Positions 1 to 8,820 of a DNA stretch of 64,000 nucleotides are shown here, piece by piece; position 1 is the first letter of the stretch, and each line of letters opens with the position of its first letter. Both the position numbers and the translations under genes were made by a program. Below the pieces are notes generated by a model that saw nothing but the letters and a program-made list of their open reading frames with translations, searched no databases and had not been told where the DNA came from. Source of the stretch: BM003 sp963699835 (GTDB lineage Bacteria; Pseudomonadota; Gammaproteobacteria; Steroidobacterales; BM003); NCBI GenBank assembly GCA_963699835.1, contig CAVOVJ010000001.1, forward strand, positions 1 to 64,000, in the 5' to 3' direction.

Positions 1-375
1 CCACCTTCGTATTTCTCACGCCGATCGGTGGCACCCGACTCCCCGGAAGCACTGATATATGAATGGGCAGACGCCTGGACCGACAAGGATCTTGCGACAT
101 TTTTCAGTCTTTACGCCGATTCGTTCGATCCTCCAACGGAGTCTCTGGACGAGTGGCGCGACACACGTGCAAAACAGATATCCGACCCGGAACCGGCGCG
201 GATTGCAATCGACAATCTGTCAGTGTCGCGGCAGTCGGGGGGCAGGGTGATGCTGAGCTTTGTGCAGCGATTCGAGACACCGTCGATGAACTATGCGATC
301 AGCCGCGAGGTCGGTCTGATCCGGCTCGGTGACAAGTGGTACATTGAAGAGGAGCGAGTCCGCGGATTGTTGTGA
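1..375 (+). CDS. C-terminal part of an NTF2-like (Cds6-type) domain protein, 5' end outside window
   Basis: The frame is open from the first base to a TGA at 373-375, so this is the 3' end of a longer gene; the GTG at 28 is only an internal possibility. The visible 124 codons form an alpha+beta NTF2/SnoaL-like domain: an early WADAWTDKDL helix motif, a YADSFDPP turn, an EWRDTRAKQI helix, then strands ending in KWYIEEERV. This pattern is typical of the C-terminal Cds6-type domain that follows TPR or L,D-transpeptidase regions in proteobacterial envelope proteins. No catalytic residues are visible, and the upstream domains cannot be seen. The domain call is by pattern recognition. Confidence 0.7.
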   Translation, partial: PPSYFSRRSVAPDSPEALIYEWADAWTDKDLATFFSLYADSFDPPTESLDEWRDTRAKQISDPEPARIAIDNLSVSRQSGGRVMLSFVQRFETPSMNYAISREVGLIRLGDKWYIEEERVRGLL

Positions 376-455
376 ACCAGCGGGAGCGGATTGAATCCCG
401 CTTGCTGCTAAGTTAATCTTCGCGCCCCTGCAATTCGCGTGTGCAGGAATTCCAC

Positions 456-546
456 GGAGAGGTGGCCGAGTGGTCGAAGGCGCTTGATTGGAATTCAAGT
501 ATACGGTAACCCCGTATCGTGGGTTCGAATCCCACCCTCTCCGCCA
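456..546 (+). tRNA. tRNA-Ser(GGA)
   Basis: The 91-base gene folds as a class II tRNA. The acceptor stem is GGAGAGG/CCTCTCC. The anticodon stem CTTGA/TCAAG closes a loop TTGGAAT with anticodon GGA. A long variable arm (about 500-518) is as expected for serine. The T arm is GTGGG-TTCGAAT-CCCAC, and the CCA end is encoded at 544-546. It is followed ten bases later by an intrinsic terminator, so it is a single-gene transcript. Its 3' end is partly repeated at 707-743. Confidence 0.97.
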
Positions 547-555
547 GTAAATACG

Positions 556-578
556 AAAGGGCCCTTGCGGGCCCTTTT
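556..578 (+). terminator. Intrinsic terminator of tRNA-Ser
   Basis: A perfect AAAGGGCCC / GGGCCCTTT stem with a four-base loop (565-568) runs into TTTT at 575-578, immediately after the tRNA. Confidence 0.85.
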
Positions 579-706
579 GTGTTTACCCGCAGAGGATGTG
601 TGGACGAGCCCAGTGGGTTCGACGGAGCCGCCGCAGGCGGCGAAGAACGCGCAGCGAACGAAGGTGAGCGAGCGGCCGCCTTGAGGGGCGAGCGCGAAGC
701 GCGAGT

Positions 707-743
707 AATCCCACCCTCTCCGCCAGTAAATACGAAAGGGCCC
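707..743 (+). repeat. Second copy of the tRNA-Ser 3' end plus start of its terminator (37-bp direct repeat)
   Basis: Bases 707-743 repeat 528-564 exactly. The repeat covers the 3' half of the T arm, the acceptor 3' strand, GCCA and the left arm of the terminator, 179 bases downstream of the first copy. There is no tRNA body in front of it, so this is not a second tRNA gene. The 142 bases between the copies are G+C-rich and include the palindromic GCCGCC-GCA-GGCGGC region around 630. Repeats ending at a tRNA 3' end are the classic footprint of tRNA-targeting integrases, but no integrase is present; slippage duplication is equally possible. Confidence 0.85.
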
Positions 744-760
744 AAGAGGGCCCTTTTTTT
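735..760 (+). terminator. Intrinsic terminator attached to the tRNA-end repeat
   Basis: The stem AAAGGGCCC (735-743) / GGGCCCTTT (748-756) has an AAGA loop and a run of seven T (754-760). It is a second version of the 556-578 terminator with a different loop. It lies 50 bases past the stop of the FadL-like gene on the other strand and, being nearly symmetrical, could terminate that transcript too. Confidence 0.75.
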
Positions 761-809
761 ATCTGCCGGTGAGGTGTGCGCGGCCGAAGCCACGGGGGTT
801 TCGCGCCTG

Positions 810-2252
810 CTAGAATTTGTAACCGAAGCTAAGGCCGAGTACGTAGAGTACGGCGTCAGAATCGAAATTGACCGTACTGCCGATCTTTTCGCCGTGAATA
901 CTGGCCAACTGCTCGACCTTGTTGTCACCGAAAAATTCCACTGCGGCATACCCGTGCAAATGTAACCTGTCGTTTGTCTGGTAGATGGCGCCAACCATGG
1001 TTTTGATGATTTCGTCTACGGGGATATCGGGCATTCTGTCCTCGTCATCTACCGGCGATTCGTCGTAGCTCAGGCCGAACTGTAGTGTCAACTTGTGGTC
1101 CAGCGCGTACTCGGCACCGATTGCGTAGCGGTTGGCATCCTTGAAATTGCGGTCGATCTGCACGGTCGGATAGCCATCGATGCGCAGGTCGGTTCGTTCG
1201 AATGTGTCGAAGAAGACCCGCTCGAAGTCCCAGTAAAGCTTCAGATCGTTTCCGACCCGGTGTGAGCCGCTTACGATCAGCCGGTCCGGCATGTTCCAGT
1301 CCAGCGTCATGTGTTGGTTCTGCGAGGGTTCGTCCGACAGTAACTCTCCATTGATCGTGGCGTCACCCTCGAAAGTGAAATTTGACGTGTGGCGGTAGAC
1401 CAGCCCCAACCGATGACCCGGGAGGAATTCAAAAGTGGTACCGAGCGCGATTTCGGCTCCGAGATCGTCTCCCTCGAGTTTCACCTTGGTGCCTGGCTCG
1501 CCGTCGAGGTAGCTGCGGATACTGCCAATAGTCTCAGCGGCAGATTCGATATCGAGACCGGAGTCGTTTACGGCGGAGTTCAGGCAAATAGCGAGGAGCG
1601 GTGGCGGCAGCCCCCGGCAATTCTGGGCCAGCCCCACAAACTGAATGACGCTTTCAAGATCGTCCCCGGCCGAGGCGCTGAGTGACGGAAGATCCTGCTT
1701 CTGGTGCATTTCTCCGTAAATAATCCCGAGCCCGACCCCGAACGTCCATTTTTCGTTCATGCGCCAGGAAATCGAGTTCATCAGCCCGAGTACCGAAAGG
1801 CTGTTGTCCCGTATGATTGCGCGTCCCTTCCAGTCGTCGCCGTAATCCACCCCCTGTCCGGCGATCGCCGCCAGACCGATTCCCCAGGTGAAATTGTGAT
1901 CCATGGGCCGGATCAGGCCCAGCGCCGGGATTGCCAATAGATTACCGATATTGCTGTCGGCGCAATTGTCTTCTTCCCGGCAGTCCCAGTTTTCGTTGAC
2001 TGGCCAGTCCGGTATCACTACCGAGAGGTTTCCACCGGCTTGCTTGTAAGGCATCAGGGACATTGCGGCGGGGTTGTTGCTGATGGCGGCAACGCTGCGG
2101 TCGTAAACCGCGGAACCGGCGTTGGCGATGCCGGTGTTTTCAGAGGTCGGGCTTACGATGAAGCCTACCGCTGACGCCTGGTGGCTCACGAGTACAGACA
2201 GCGAGAAGCAAAGAGCAAGTCTGGCAATGATCGAGCGATGATTCCACGGCAT
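810..2252 (-). CDS. FadL/TodX-family outer membrane transporter
   Basis: The 480-residue product starts with a signal peptide (cleavage near HQASA-VGF at about residue 28). The N-terminal plug-like segment carries the family pattern: ENTGIANAGSAVYDRSVAAISNNPAAM, here in the order of a Gly/Ala-rich hatch followed by the conserved NPA. The rest is alternating beta strands ending in the aromatic terminus GLSFGYKF, as expected for a barrel exported by Bam. FadL proteins take up long-chain fatty acids or other hydrophobic compounds; the substrate here is unknown. Length fits the family (about 430-480). ATG at 2250-2252 is the start; a good sigma70-like promoter sits 82 bases upstream. The gene appears monocistronic. 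Confidence 0.85.
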   Translation of the reverse strand: MPWNHRSIIARLALCFSLSVLVSHQASAVGFIVSPTSENTGIANAGSAVYDRSVAAISNNPAAMSLMPYKQAGGNLSVVIPDWPVNENWDCREEDNCADSNIGNLLAIPALGLIRPMDHNFTWGIGLAAIAGQGVDYGDDWKGRAIIRDNSLSVLGLMNSISWRMNEKWTFGVGLGIIYGEMHQKQDLPSLSASAGDDLESVIQFVGLAQNCRGLPPPLLAICLNSAVNDSGLDIESAAETIGSIRSYLDGEPGTKVKLEGDDLGAEIALGTTFEFLPGHRLGLVYRHTSNFTFEGDATINGELLSDEPSQNQHMTLDWNMPDRLIVSGSHRVGNDLKLYWDFERVFFDTFERTDLRIDGYPTVQIDRNFKDANRYAIGAEYALDHKLTLQFGLSYDESPVDDEDRMPDIPVDEIIKTMVGAIYQTNDRLHLHGYAAVEFFGDNKVEQLASIHGEKIGSTVNFDSDAVLYVLGLSFGYKF

Positions 2253-2333
2253 GGCAGAAATCCTTATGTCGCTTGATGGATACGGGTCAAATTGCTTTTC
2301 TCAGGCGTGCGGCTATAGCGCCAAATAGCCCTG

Positions 2334-2363
2334 AGTATAGAAGCCATTTCGCGAGTTTCCCAA
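2334..2363 (-). promoter_or_regulatory. Sigma70-type promoter of the FadL-like gene
   Basis: Read on the minus strand: -35 TTGGGA (2363-2358), 18-base spacer, -10 TATACT (2339-2334). Transcription would begin near 2327, giving a leader of about 75 bases. Position and consensus match are good; no experimental support. Confidence 0.5.
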
Positions 2364-2519
2364 TTTCCGGTAGCGATACGTCTGAGCTGGTTTTAGCAAC
2401 ACCTCGTGCGTGTTGTCTGAACCGCTACTATTGCGGCGCTGCCGGTATTGGGATGCCCGGGATCCAGTCCTTCAGAACAGGCTAAAAGACGAGTGACAGC
2501 AACGTCGTTGCAACTCTTC

Positions 2520-2553
2520 GGTATGACGTTTTGGTATGACATTTCGGTATGAC
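2520..2553. repeat. Three GGTATGAC direct repeats at 13-bp spacing
   Basis: GGTATGAC occurs at 2520-2527, 2533-2540 and 2546-2553, each preceded by T-rich bases and followed by GTT, ATT or GTT. The regular 13-base period resembles a small iteron or regulator-binding array. It lies in the 564-base gap (2253-2816) between the FadL-like gene and the PD40/TPR pseudogene, about 160 bases upstream of the FadL-like promoter. The rest of that gap holds no convincing gene; the ORFs there have no recognisable domain or ribosome site. Confidence 0.6.
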
Positions 2554-2816
2554 GTTGGCGGGTTGTATCGCGTTCAATAACGCCGGGTCGGTTACCCGGA
2601 CCAGTCCCGATCGGTATGGCCGAGCCAAGCCCGCCAGAGGTCTGCTGCACCGGGCGGCGTTGCAGTGAAAAAGACGCGACCCGCGGGACTGACGAGACCA
2701 GTCGTACATCCAAACAGGCGCTCTGACAATTTGTGCGTTGTCTAAACGCGCGGACGCGTGGGCATATCAGCGCCGAGTATTGCGTTCCAATGCATTTGTC
2801 CCGCGCTTCGATTCAG

Positions 2817-5144
2817 CTATTGCGCCATTTCCAACTGCCGGCGCGCTTCGTCTGTCCGTCCGAGGTCGGTCAGGATCTGGGCCAGCTTCTGGTGGGCGGC
2901 CGGACTCGGCTGGTTGCGAATCAGTTGGCGATAGACGGAGGCGGCTTCCTCGAGCCTCTTTTGCTCTACCAGGATTGTCCCGAGCGCATCGTAGGCGGCC
3001 GCGTTCTTCGGGTCCATTTCGATCGCGGTCCGCAGACTGGCGATTGCTTCGTCGTCTCGATCCTGTTGCCACAAAACGAATCCGAGTCCGGAATAGGTTT
3101 GCGTATTCGGGTTGGTCTCGAGGGCGTGGCGCAAGTGGCTTTCGGCGTCGGCGAACTGACCGCTTCGCGCCAGCGCGGCACCCAGGTTGTAATGCGCCGA
3201 AGCCGATTCGGGATCCAGTTCGAGCGCCTTGCGATATGCGTCGGTCGCTTCCTCGAGCATCCCCTGGCGTTCGAGCACGAACCCGAGGTCGTTATAGATT
3301 GCGGGCTGCGGTTCGATCGCAAGCGACTCGCGGTAGTGCGCCTCGGCAAGCTCCAGTTCGCCGATGTCGATGGAGGCCAGCGCCATGTTGTTGTGGGCTT
3401 TCCAGTGCATCGGGTCCACTTCGAGTGCCTTCTCCAACGCGACGACCGCCTCTTCGCTCTTGCCTTGCTGGAACAACGCGAACCCGAGGGAGTTCAGCAA
3501 CTCTACATTGTCGGGCTCGACCGCAAGACCGCGGTTGTAGGCACGAACCGCGCCGGGGTAGTTACCGGTGCGCTCGTTGGCCATGCCCGCCCGCAGGAAC
3601 GAATAGGCATCGAGGAATTGCTCCTTGATCCGGGCGATCGAGTCGGCGGGCAGGGGGACGAACTCCGGGATATTGGCAGCGCCGTAAGTTCCGGTGAAGC
3701 GATCGAGCACGACCGGTGGCGTCGAGTTGCCTTCGTCGTCGATGTGGGTCAGGAAAAGCTGGGTGTAGGGCGTATTGGCCTTTGACGAGAACACGAGCCA
3801 GCGCCCGTTGGAGGAGAAGCTGTGCCAGGAGTTCATGCGTGGTGTATTTGCGCGCAGGCGTCGCGCTTCGCCGCCCTCGGCCGGAATGATGAATAATTCG
3901 CTGTCAGGCATCAGCAGCATGTAGTTTTCGGCTTGGGTGAAGACGATCCATTTGCCGTCCGGCGAGAACTTCGCAAAAAAGTTGCTCATCCCGTTGTGCG
4001 AGGCGCCCTCGATGGGTTCGGCGGTGCCACCGCGACCCTGGTTGAACGGTACCCGGTACAGGTCGAATTTGAACGGTTGTTTGTCTTCGATGAACTCGGG
4101 GACGTCCTTTTCGTCTGAGCAGGATACTGGTCGCGTTCCTCACTGCCTCGTTCTGGTACACCTTCGCCCGGGCGAAGACGACGTGTTTCCCGTCGGGACT
4201 CCAGGTCGGGTTGCTCTGAACGTACTCCGGGTCGTCGGCGCCCGGCAGTGGTGTGTAGGTGCCGGTCTCGGTGTCGTAGACAACGAGGATGCCCTTGATC
4301 GGGAAAAAGAGCTGGGAGAATTCGATTCCGGGCGTCGCCACGAACACTGCCCGGTCCTTGACGGTACTGATCACGTAGCGGCCGTCGGGCGACACCTGGG
4401 AAAGCAGGCCGAAGGTACCTTCGCCGTCGTCTCTCTTGTAGTCGCTCCATGTAATGATCTTTTTGTCGTTCAACAGCATTTGCTGCGAAACCGGAAGGAT
4501 CGCGTAGCCGCCCTTGTCGTTGCCGTAGTCCACATCGAGGCCCAGCGTGCTGCCGTCACCCGAGAAGGAGTGGCAGTTACCGCAGACCGGAAGATCCTCG
4601 AGGACTACCGGCGGCTGTTCGACGGAGTCGACCGAGCCGAAGCGCCAGCGGATGCGCGAGGGGTCCTGGACGGCGCTGATAAAAGGCAGCGGAACCTCGC
4701 GATAGAAGATCGAATCCACCGACCGGGTCGGTTGATGTACGGATGCGAATGGTCGCGGAGGAGACGACTCGCGCGCTGGGGGCCGAGGCCGACGATCGCT
4801 ACCTCCGCGTCACGCTCTTCGGTTCGACGCTTGATCTCGGCCCAGTCGGCTTCCGAGGGACGCCAGCGCGGCTCCAGGGACCTGAAACCGGAGTACTTCG
4901 TCCGCACCGTCGAATCGCAGCAGGACTTTCCATTGCTCAGCATCGTCTGTCTTCGTCGGCCCAGACGAAGGTCGGTGCGACGATATCGGGCGGAAAAAGC
5001 GTCTCGTCGAGCGGGTACGTGATATCGAGGCGACCGTAGGACTCGGCCGGGAACCGCGGCGGCGTCGGTCCCGAGTCCTGTCCGCAGCCGCTGAGTGCCA
5101 GTACCGCCGCGAGCACAAGTCTGGTCCCCAAAATGGACTCGCAT
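2817..5144 (-). pseudogene. PD40 (TolB-like propeller)/TPR lipoprotein gene broken by at least four frameshifts
   Basis: Pieces of one protein of about 770 residues lie in successive frames. They are: a lipoprotein signal with ALSGC near 5095 and FVWADE near 4950; DDAEQWKVLLRF (4940-4885); EPRWRPSEADWAEI (4880-4740); VDSIFYREVPLPF through the PD40 region with CGNCHSF, SPDGRY and SPDGKH repeats (4719 to about 4125); and SDEKDVPEF onward through FSPDGKW and about eight TPR repeats to the stop at 2817. Shifts fall near 4945, 4880, 4730 and 4120. A further one near 5131 probably separates the ATG at 5144 from the signal peptide. CGNCH resembles a haem-attachment CXXCH, but one motif alone is weak evidence. 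The product would be a periplasmic propeller/TPR scaffold. Either a real pseudogene or an error-rich stretch; sequence between breaks is well preserved. Confidence 0.75.
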
Positions 5145-5457
5145 TCTTTGAGTACGTGGCGCAGGTTCGACCTCTATCTGATTGATCCATAGTATCGCAG
5201 AATCCGTTATCGGGGGCATCGGCTGAAGCAGCCGTTTAGTGCCGGCGATTGTGGGTGATTGGGCGAGGTGGCGTCAATCGACGCGCTGCGGTTCACTTGA
5301 ACCCGGTCCCGCCGGCATTCGCCAAAGCGATTTTCCATAATCTGGAAATTGACATCGAGCCCCAACCAAGCCAAAATGGTCGGACCTAAGCGGGGCTGCT
5401 GTGCCATTCGTCAGGCAGGCATGCATCAAAATCAAGGGTTGAACCCGGAGAAAATAA
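5145..5457. other. Intergenic region between two divergent frameshifted genes
   Basis: About 313 bases with no supported gene. It should hold the promoters of both flanking genes, but I see no clear -35/-10 pair. A GGAG at 5448-5451 is the ribosome site of the beta-helix gene. Confidence 0.5.
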
Positions 5458-6659
5458 TGAAATTGCGCCGCCTCTGTTTATTTGCTCGGAATTGCCGTTT
5501 TTATGACCTCTGCCGCCGCCAACGCGGCCGTTCATCGTGTGTCTCCCGGAGAATCCATCCAGGCCGCGATCGATGGTGCCGCATCCGGTGACACGATCCT
5601 GGTCGAGCCGGGAATTTATCAGGAGACAGGTAACGGGAGGTACGGGCTTCGCATCTCCACCGATAATCTTCGTTTGATCGGCAAGGTCAAAAAGGGCCGG
5701 GGTGACGCCGGCAAGGTACGCCTCCTGCAGAACGAGGCGCAGGAAACCGGCGTTTACGCGGCTCCTGTCAGGTTGCGATTACGATATTAAGGACGATACC
5801 CCGGAAGGGCAGGAGTGCCGGAGCCGGGAGCTCAAGGACTTCTACATCCGCGGTTTCTCCGTCGAGGAATTCCCGGTCAACGGGATTCAGACCCGCTGGG
5901 TGGACGGCTTCGAGTTCGTCCGCAACGTATCGGTCAACAACCTCAATAACGGCATCTACCCGACCCTGTCGGCCAACGGGCTGGTGCGAAACAATGAGTC
6001 ATATGGTTCGCTCGATACCGCGATGTGGGTGGCGGGCTCCGAGAACGTTCGCGTCATCGGCAACGAGCTGTGGGGCAGCGTGATCGGCTTCGAGATCACT
6101 GTATCCAACGAAGTCACGGTCAAGCAGAACGAGATTTACGACAACACGGTCGGTGTCGGCCTGTTCCATCCAAACGGGGCGGGTAACCCCCCGCTGCCGG
6201 TCATGGCGAACTGGCTGATCGAGCAGAACGACATCTACGACAACAATCGGCCCAATATGGCGGTGCCGGGAACGTTTCAGAGCATTCTGCCGCCGGGAGA
6301 TCGGTGTTCTGGCCCTCGGCGTCAGCGACCACGTGATTGCGAAGAATAACGTCGAGGATAACGATTTCGTCGGGATCGGGGTGCTGGGCTGGTGCACGGC
6401 CACTGCCACGACGCCCGAAAACTGCATTGCCGAGCCGCCGATTACGCCGCCGGACGCGAGCAATAATCTCGTCCAGTTGAATTACCTGAGCAACAACGGT
6501 ACGAACCCGCAGGCCGGGCCGCTCAATTTCCTCGCTGCGGACCTCACGTACTTCGATTTGGGTGACGGGTCGACGGGCAACTGCTTCAAGAAGAACAAGC
6601 CCAAGAACGGCTTTACCGTCGTTTCCTCCGAAGGAGTACTGCCCACCGACGGCTGCTAG
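5458..6659 (+). pseudogene. Secreted right-handed beta-helix protein gene with three frameshifts
   Basis: ATG at 5458 follows GGAG at 5448. Signal peptide MKLRRLCLF is separated by a shift near 5480 (TTT run) from LGIAVFMTSAAANA. The mature start HRVSPGESIQAAIDGA and VEPGIYQE are typical of pectate-lyase-like parallel beta-helix proteins. A second shift near 5765 leads to CDYDIKDDTPEG and then NGIQTRW, NVSVNNLNNGIY, NEIYDNTVGVG-type helix coils. A third near 6298 leads to EIGVLALGVSDHVIAKNN and a C-terminal coil region ending at TDGC. Reassembled length is about 400 residues. Substrate unknown; such proteins bind or cleave polysaccharides. All three breaks are single-base changes. It lies next to the equally broken PD40/TPR gene, divergently. 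Confidence 0.75.
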
Positions 6660-6751
6660 GAGCGAGAATCAAAGCACAGGCTTGAGCCTCGCGGGCTGAT
6701 TATTCAATCCCAGCCGAGCCCGAGTTCAACCAGGGACCAGCGTTTGATCGC

Positions 6752-6789
6752 AGCCGCCCGACGTTTACGACGTCGGGCGGCTTTGGTTT
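6752..6789. terminator. Strong intrinsic hairpin downstream of the beta-helix gene
   Basis: A perfect 12-bp stem AGCCGCCCGACG (6752-6763) / CGTCGGGCGGCT (6771-6782) with a seven-base loop is followed by TTGGTTT. It lies between the beta-helix gene and the next gene on the same strand and should separate their transcripts. Confidence 0.75.
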
Positions 6790-6856
6790 GTTGCAGACCG
6801 AATCGGTGCATAAAATTTCACGAGCATGAGACCGGGGTCTGCCCCCCGGCAATAGT

Positions 6857-8089
6857 ATGAAATTGTCTCCTCATCCCATTGAAGGCAGTAACCAGCCCCA
6901 TGGCTGTACGATCGCAGTTCGCCGGGTAGAAGGTCCTGAAGCCAGGGAGATATTCTTTCATTGCCAGCCTCCCGCTGAGGTCAAGGATGCGGGCCGTCAG
7001 GCCGATGCTATCTATCGCTCGATCCTCGCTGCCCTCGAAGCAGAGGGGGCAGGCTTCGAGACGGTTGTCTCCGAGACGGTTTTTTTGCGCGAGCTGCACG
7101 AGCATATTGGCTTTGTCCGCGAGGCTCGCCAGAGCGTCCTCGCGGCGCACGGGGACATGGCGCACAGGCCCGCCACGACCGAGATCGGGCAACCCCCGCT
7201 AAATGAGCACGCCTGCCTCGAGGTTTCGTTGCAGGCGGTCATCACGAACGCGTCGCGGCCGAGTGTCCAGGTGATCGAGGCCGAACCCGGTTGCGACTGT
7301 GCCGAGTGCGCTCGGGCGCACGGTCTGCGCATCGATGTCGGCGACGAGACCCGGTTCCATGCGGCCGGTTTGTGCGGGCCTGGTGACAATGCCTACGAAC
7401 AGACGCTCGGCATGTTCACTCGTGCCGAAGAACTGCTACGAAAGGCGGGCATGGAATTCCATGACGTAGTCCGTACCTGGATTTACCTGCGCGAGATCGA
7501 TCGTGACTATGCCGATCTGAATCGGGCGCGGCGCGCGTTTTTCGAGGCGCGCGGGATCGATCCGGTTCCGGCCAGTACCGGTATTGGAGGCCGACCGGTT
7601 TCCGAGGCACACGATCTTTGCCTTGGCGTTTATGCGGTGAAAGCTGGAAGGTCAGTCGCACGAACCGTCATGACATCGCCAACTCTCAACGAAGCGCCAC
7701 AGTACGGCGCTGACTTTGTCCGCGGAATGAGAGTTGGCGAAGTAAACAAGATTGCGCTTCATGTTTCGGGGACCGCGAGCATCGACGAAGATGGAAGAAC
7801 CGTGCATCGCGACGACTTCGAAGCACAGTCCGACCGCATGCTCGTGAACATCGCGGCCTTGCTAGAGGGGCAGGGTGCCAGCTTTGGCGACGCCGTTTCC
7901 GCAATAACCTATTTGAAGCGTCCCGAGGACGCCCCGCGCCTTCGGCAAAAACTCCAGCAAGCCGGTTTCGCGGGATTCCCCAACGCGCTGGTCGTCGCCC
8001 CGATTTGCCGATCTGACCTTCTCTGCGAAATCGAAGTGCTGGCGGCCTTGCCGGTAGGCGCTTGCAAGCGGCCGAGTCGCGGTCGGTAG
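6857..8089 (+). CDS. Multi-domain Rid/YjgF-fold protein (chorismatase-like architecture)
   Basis: The 410-residue product appears to contain three YjgF/RidA-type alpha-beta modules: about 1-130, 150-270 and 285-400. Module two has the RidA-type helix FTRAEELLRKAGMEFHDVV and the segment WIYLREIDRDY. Module three ends with RSDLLCEIEVLAALP, matching the R-x-DLL-x-E-x-E end of Rid proteins, whose arginine contacts the substrate carboxylate. Single Rid proteins are about 130 residues and deaminate imines. Tandem Rid folds also occur in chorismatases (FkbO/Hyg5), about 340 residues. I cannot tell which reaction applies. A central CDCAEC cluster (about residue 140) sits in a linker. No signal peptide, so cytoplasmic. 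ATG at 6857; no strong ribosome site is visible. Confidence 0.65.
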   Translation: MKLSPHPIEGSNQPHGCTIAVRRVEGPEAREIFFHCQPPAEVKDAGRQADAIYRSILAALEAEGAGFETVVSETVFLRELHEHIGFVREARQSVLAAHGDMAHRPATTEIGQPPLNEHACLEVSLQAVITNASRPSVQVIEAEPGCDCAECARAHGLRIDVGDETRFHAAGLCGPGDNAYEQTLGMFTRAEELLRKAGMEFHDVVRTWIYLREIDRDYADLNRARRAFFEARGIDPVPASTGIGGRPVSEAHDLCLGVYAVKAGRSVARTVMTSPTLNEAPQYGADFVRGMRVGEVNKIALHVSGTASIDEDGRTVHRDDFEAQSDRMLVNIAALLEGQGASFGDAVSAITYLKRPEDAPRLRQKLQQAGFAGFPNALVVAPICRSDLLCEIEVLAALPVGACKRPSRGR

Positions 8090-8408
8090 CTTGCGCGCCC
8101 AGGCACTCGTTGTCCCGGTTCGCCGGTATGGATCGAGAGCCTCCGTACCTCCCCCGAATGCTGGCTGGGAAGAGGCAAGCCGCCGCTGCCGCGTACGGTC
8201 GGCCGTCGCGCTAAGTTTCGAGAATGCGCTTCCGGCCGACCTGCCTGGGAATTGTTAATTGGATTCAGATCGTTGAGAATCGCAGGAGCCGACCGCTGGA
8301 GTCACGCAGTAACCGGGAACCGGTCTCGAAGTGGTGGCCGGGCTGAGGGCGTTGAATCAGATTTTTTTGGTGAATCGATCGCGATACCGCGAACAGGAGA
8401 TTGGAAAT
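8090..8408. other. Intergenic region before a small lipoprotein gene
   Basis: About 319 bases without a supported gene. The only clear element is the ribosome site AGGAG at about 8394-8398 serving the ATG at 8409. A TTTTTTT run near 8360 has no hairpin in front of it. Confidence 0.5.
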
Positions 8409-8636
8409 ATGGATATCAAGAAACTTCTCGTACTGGCCATTCTGGCCGCCTCGGTCAGTATGACGGCGTGTGAAAAGAAAGGACCGGCAGAGAAAGCCGG
8501 CGAGAAAATCGATGAGATGGCCGAGAAGGCCGGTGATGCAATGGACAAGGCCGCAGACGATGTGGCGGAAGCCGCCGAAGAGACCTGCGAGGAGATCAAG
8601 AAGCGTACCGGCAACAAGGATATGGATTGCGATTGA
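8409..8636 (+). CDS. Small entericidin-like/coiled lipoprotein
   Basis: The product has 75 residues. MDIKKLLVLAILAASVSMTAC is a lipoprotein signal peptide ending in the lipobox SMTAC at Cys21. The mature part is a highly charged, Ala/Lys/Glu-rich helix (AEKAGEKIDEMAEKAG, AADDVAEAAEE) and ends with KRTGNKDMDCD. Two further cysteines could form a disulfide. AGGAG lies ten bases before the ATG. Small helical lipoproteins like this (entericidin/YqjD-like) sit in the envelope; their roles are mostly unknown. Function not assigned. Confidence 0.8.
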   Translation: MDIKKLLVLAILAASVSMTACEKKGPAEKAGEKIDEMAEKAGDAMDKAADDVAEAAEETCEEIKKRTGNKDMDCD

Positions 8637-8666
8637 GTCGCCCCTGACCCTAACGTAGTTGCATTG

Positions 8667-8697
8667 GGTGTCGCAGCCGCCAGGCGGCTGCGACACC
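8667..8697. terminator. Hairpin after the small lipoprotein gene
   Basis: A perfect 13-bp stem GGTGTCGCAGCCG / CGGCTGCGACACC with loop CCAGG lies 30 bases past the stop. No T run follows on either strand, so termination is likely but not certain. Confidence 0.5.
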
Positions 8698-8820
8698 GCA
8701 CTCGCATCCTAGTACCCGTTCACCCTGGATCGTTTGTACTATCCGGGCTGGTTGATACCGCCGACGCAGGACGGACTCTCTTATTCAGTGTCGCCGCAGC
8801 GGTACCGGCTACGAAAAAAG

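Noticed and set aside
707..743. Second tRNA-Ser gene
   Set aside because: Only the T-arm half and acceptor 3' strand are present; no D arm, anticodon arm or 5' acceptor strand precedes it.
2520..2553. CRISPR array
   Set aside because: Repeats are eight bases with five-base spacers and no cas genes; far too short.
2733..3785. 350-codon plus-strand frame opposite the PD40/TPR pseudogene
   Set aside because: The minus strand shows regular TPR repeats; the plus frame is a mirror of their repeated codons.
4560..4600. Cytochrome c function from the CGNCH motif
   Set aside because: A single CXXCH inside a propeller protein, in a frameshifted gene, is not enough to claim haem attachment.
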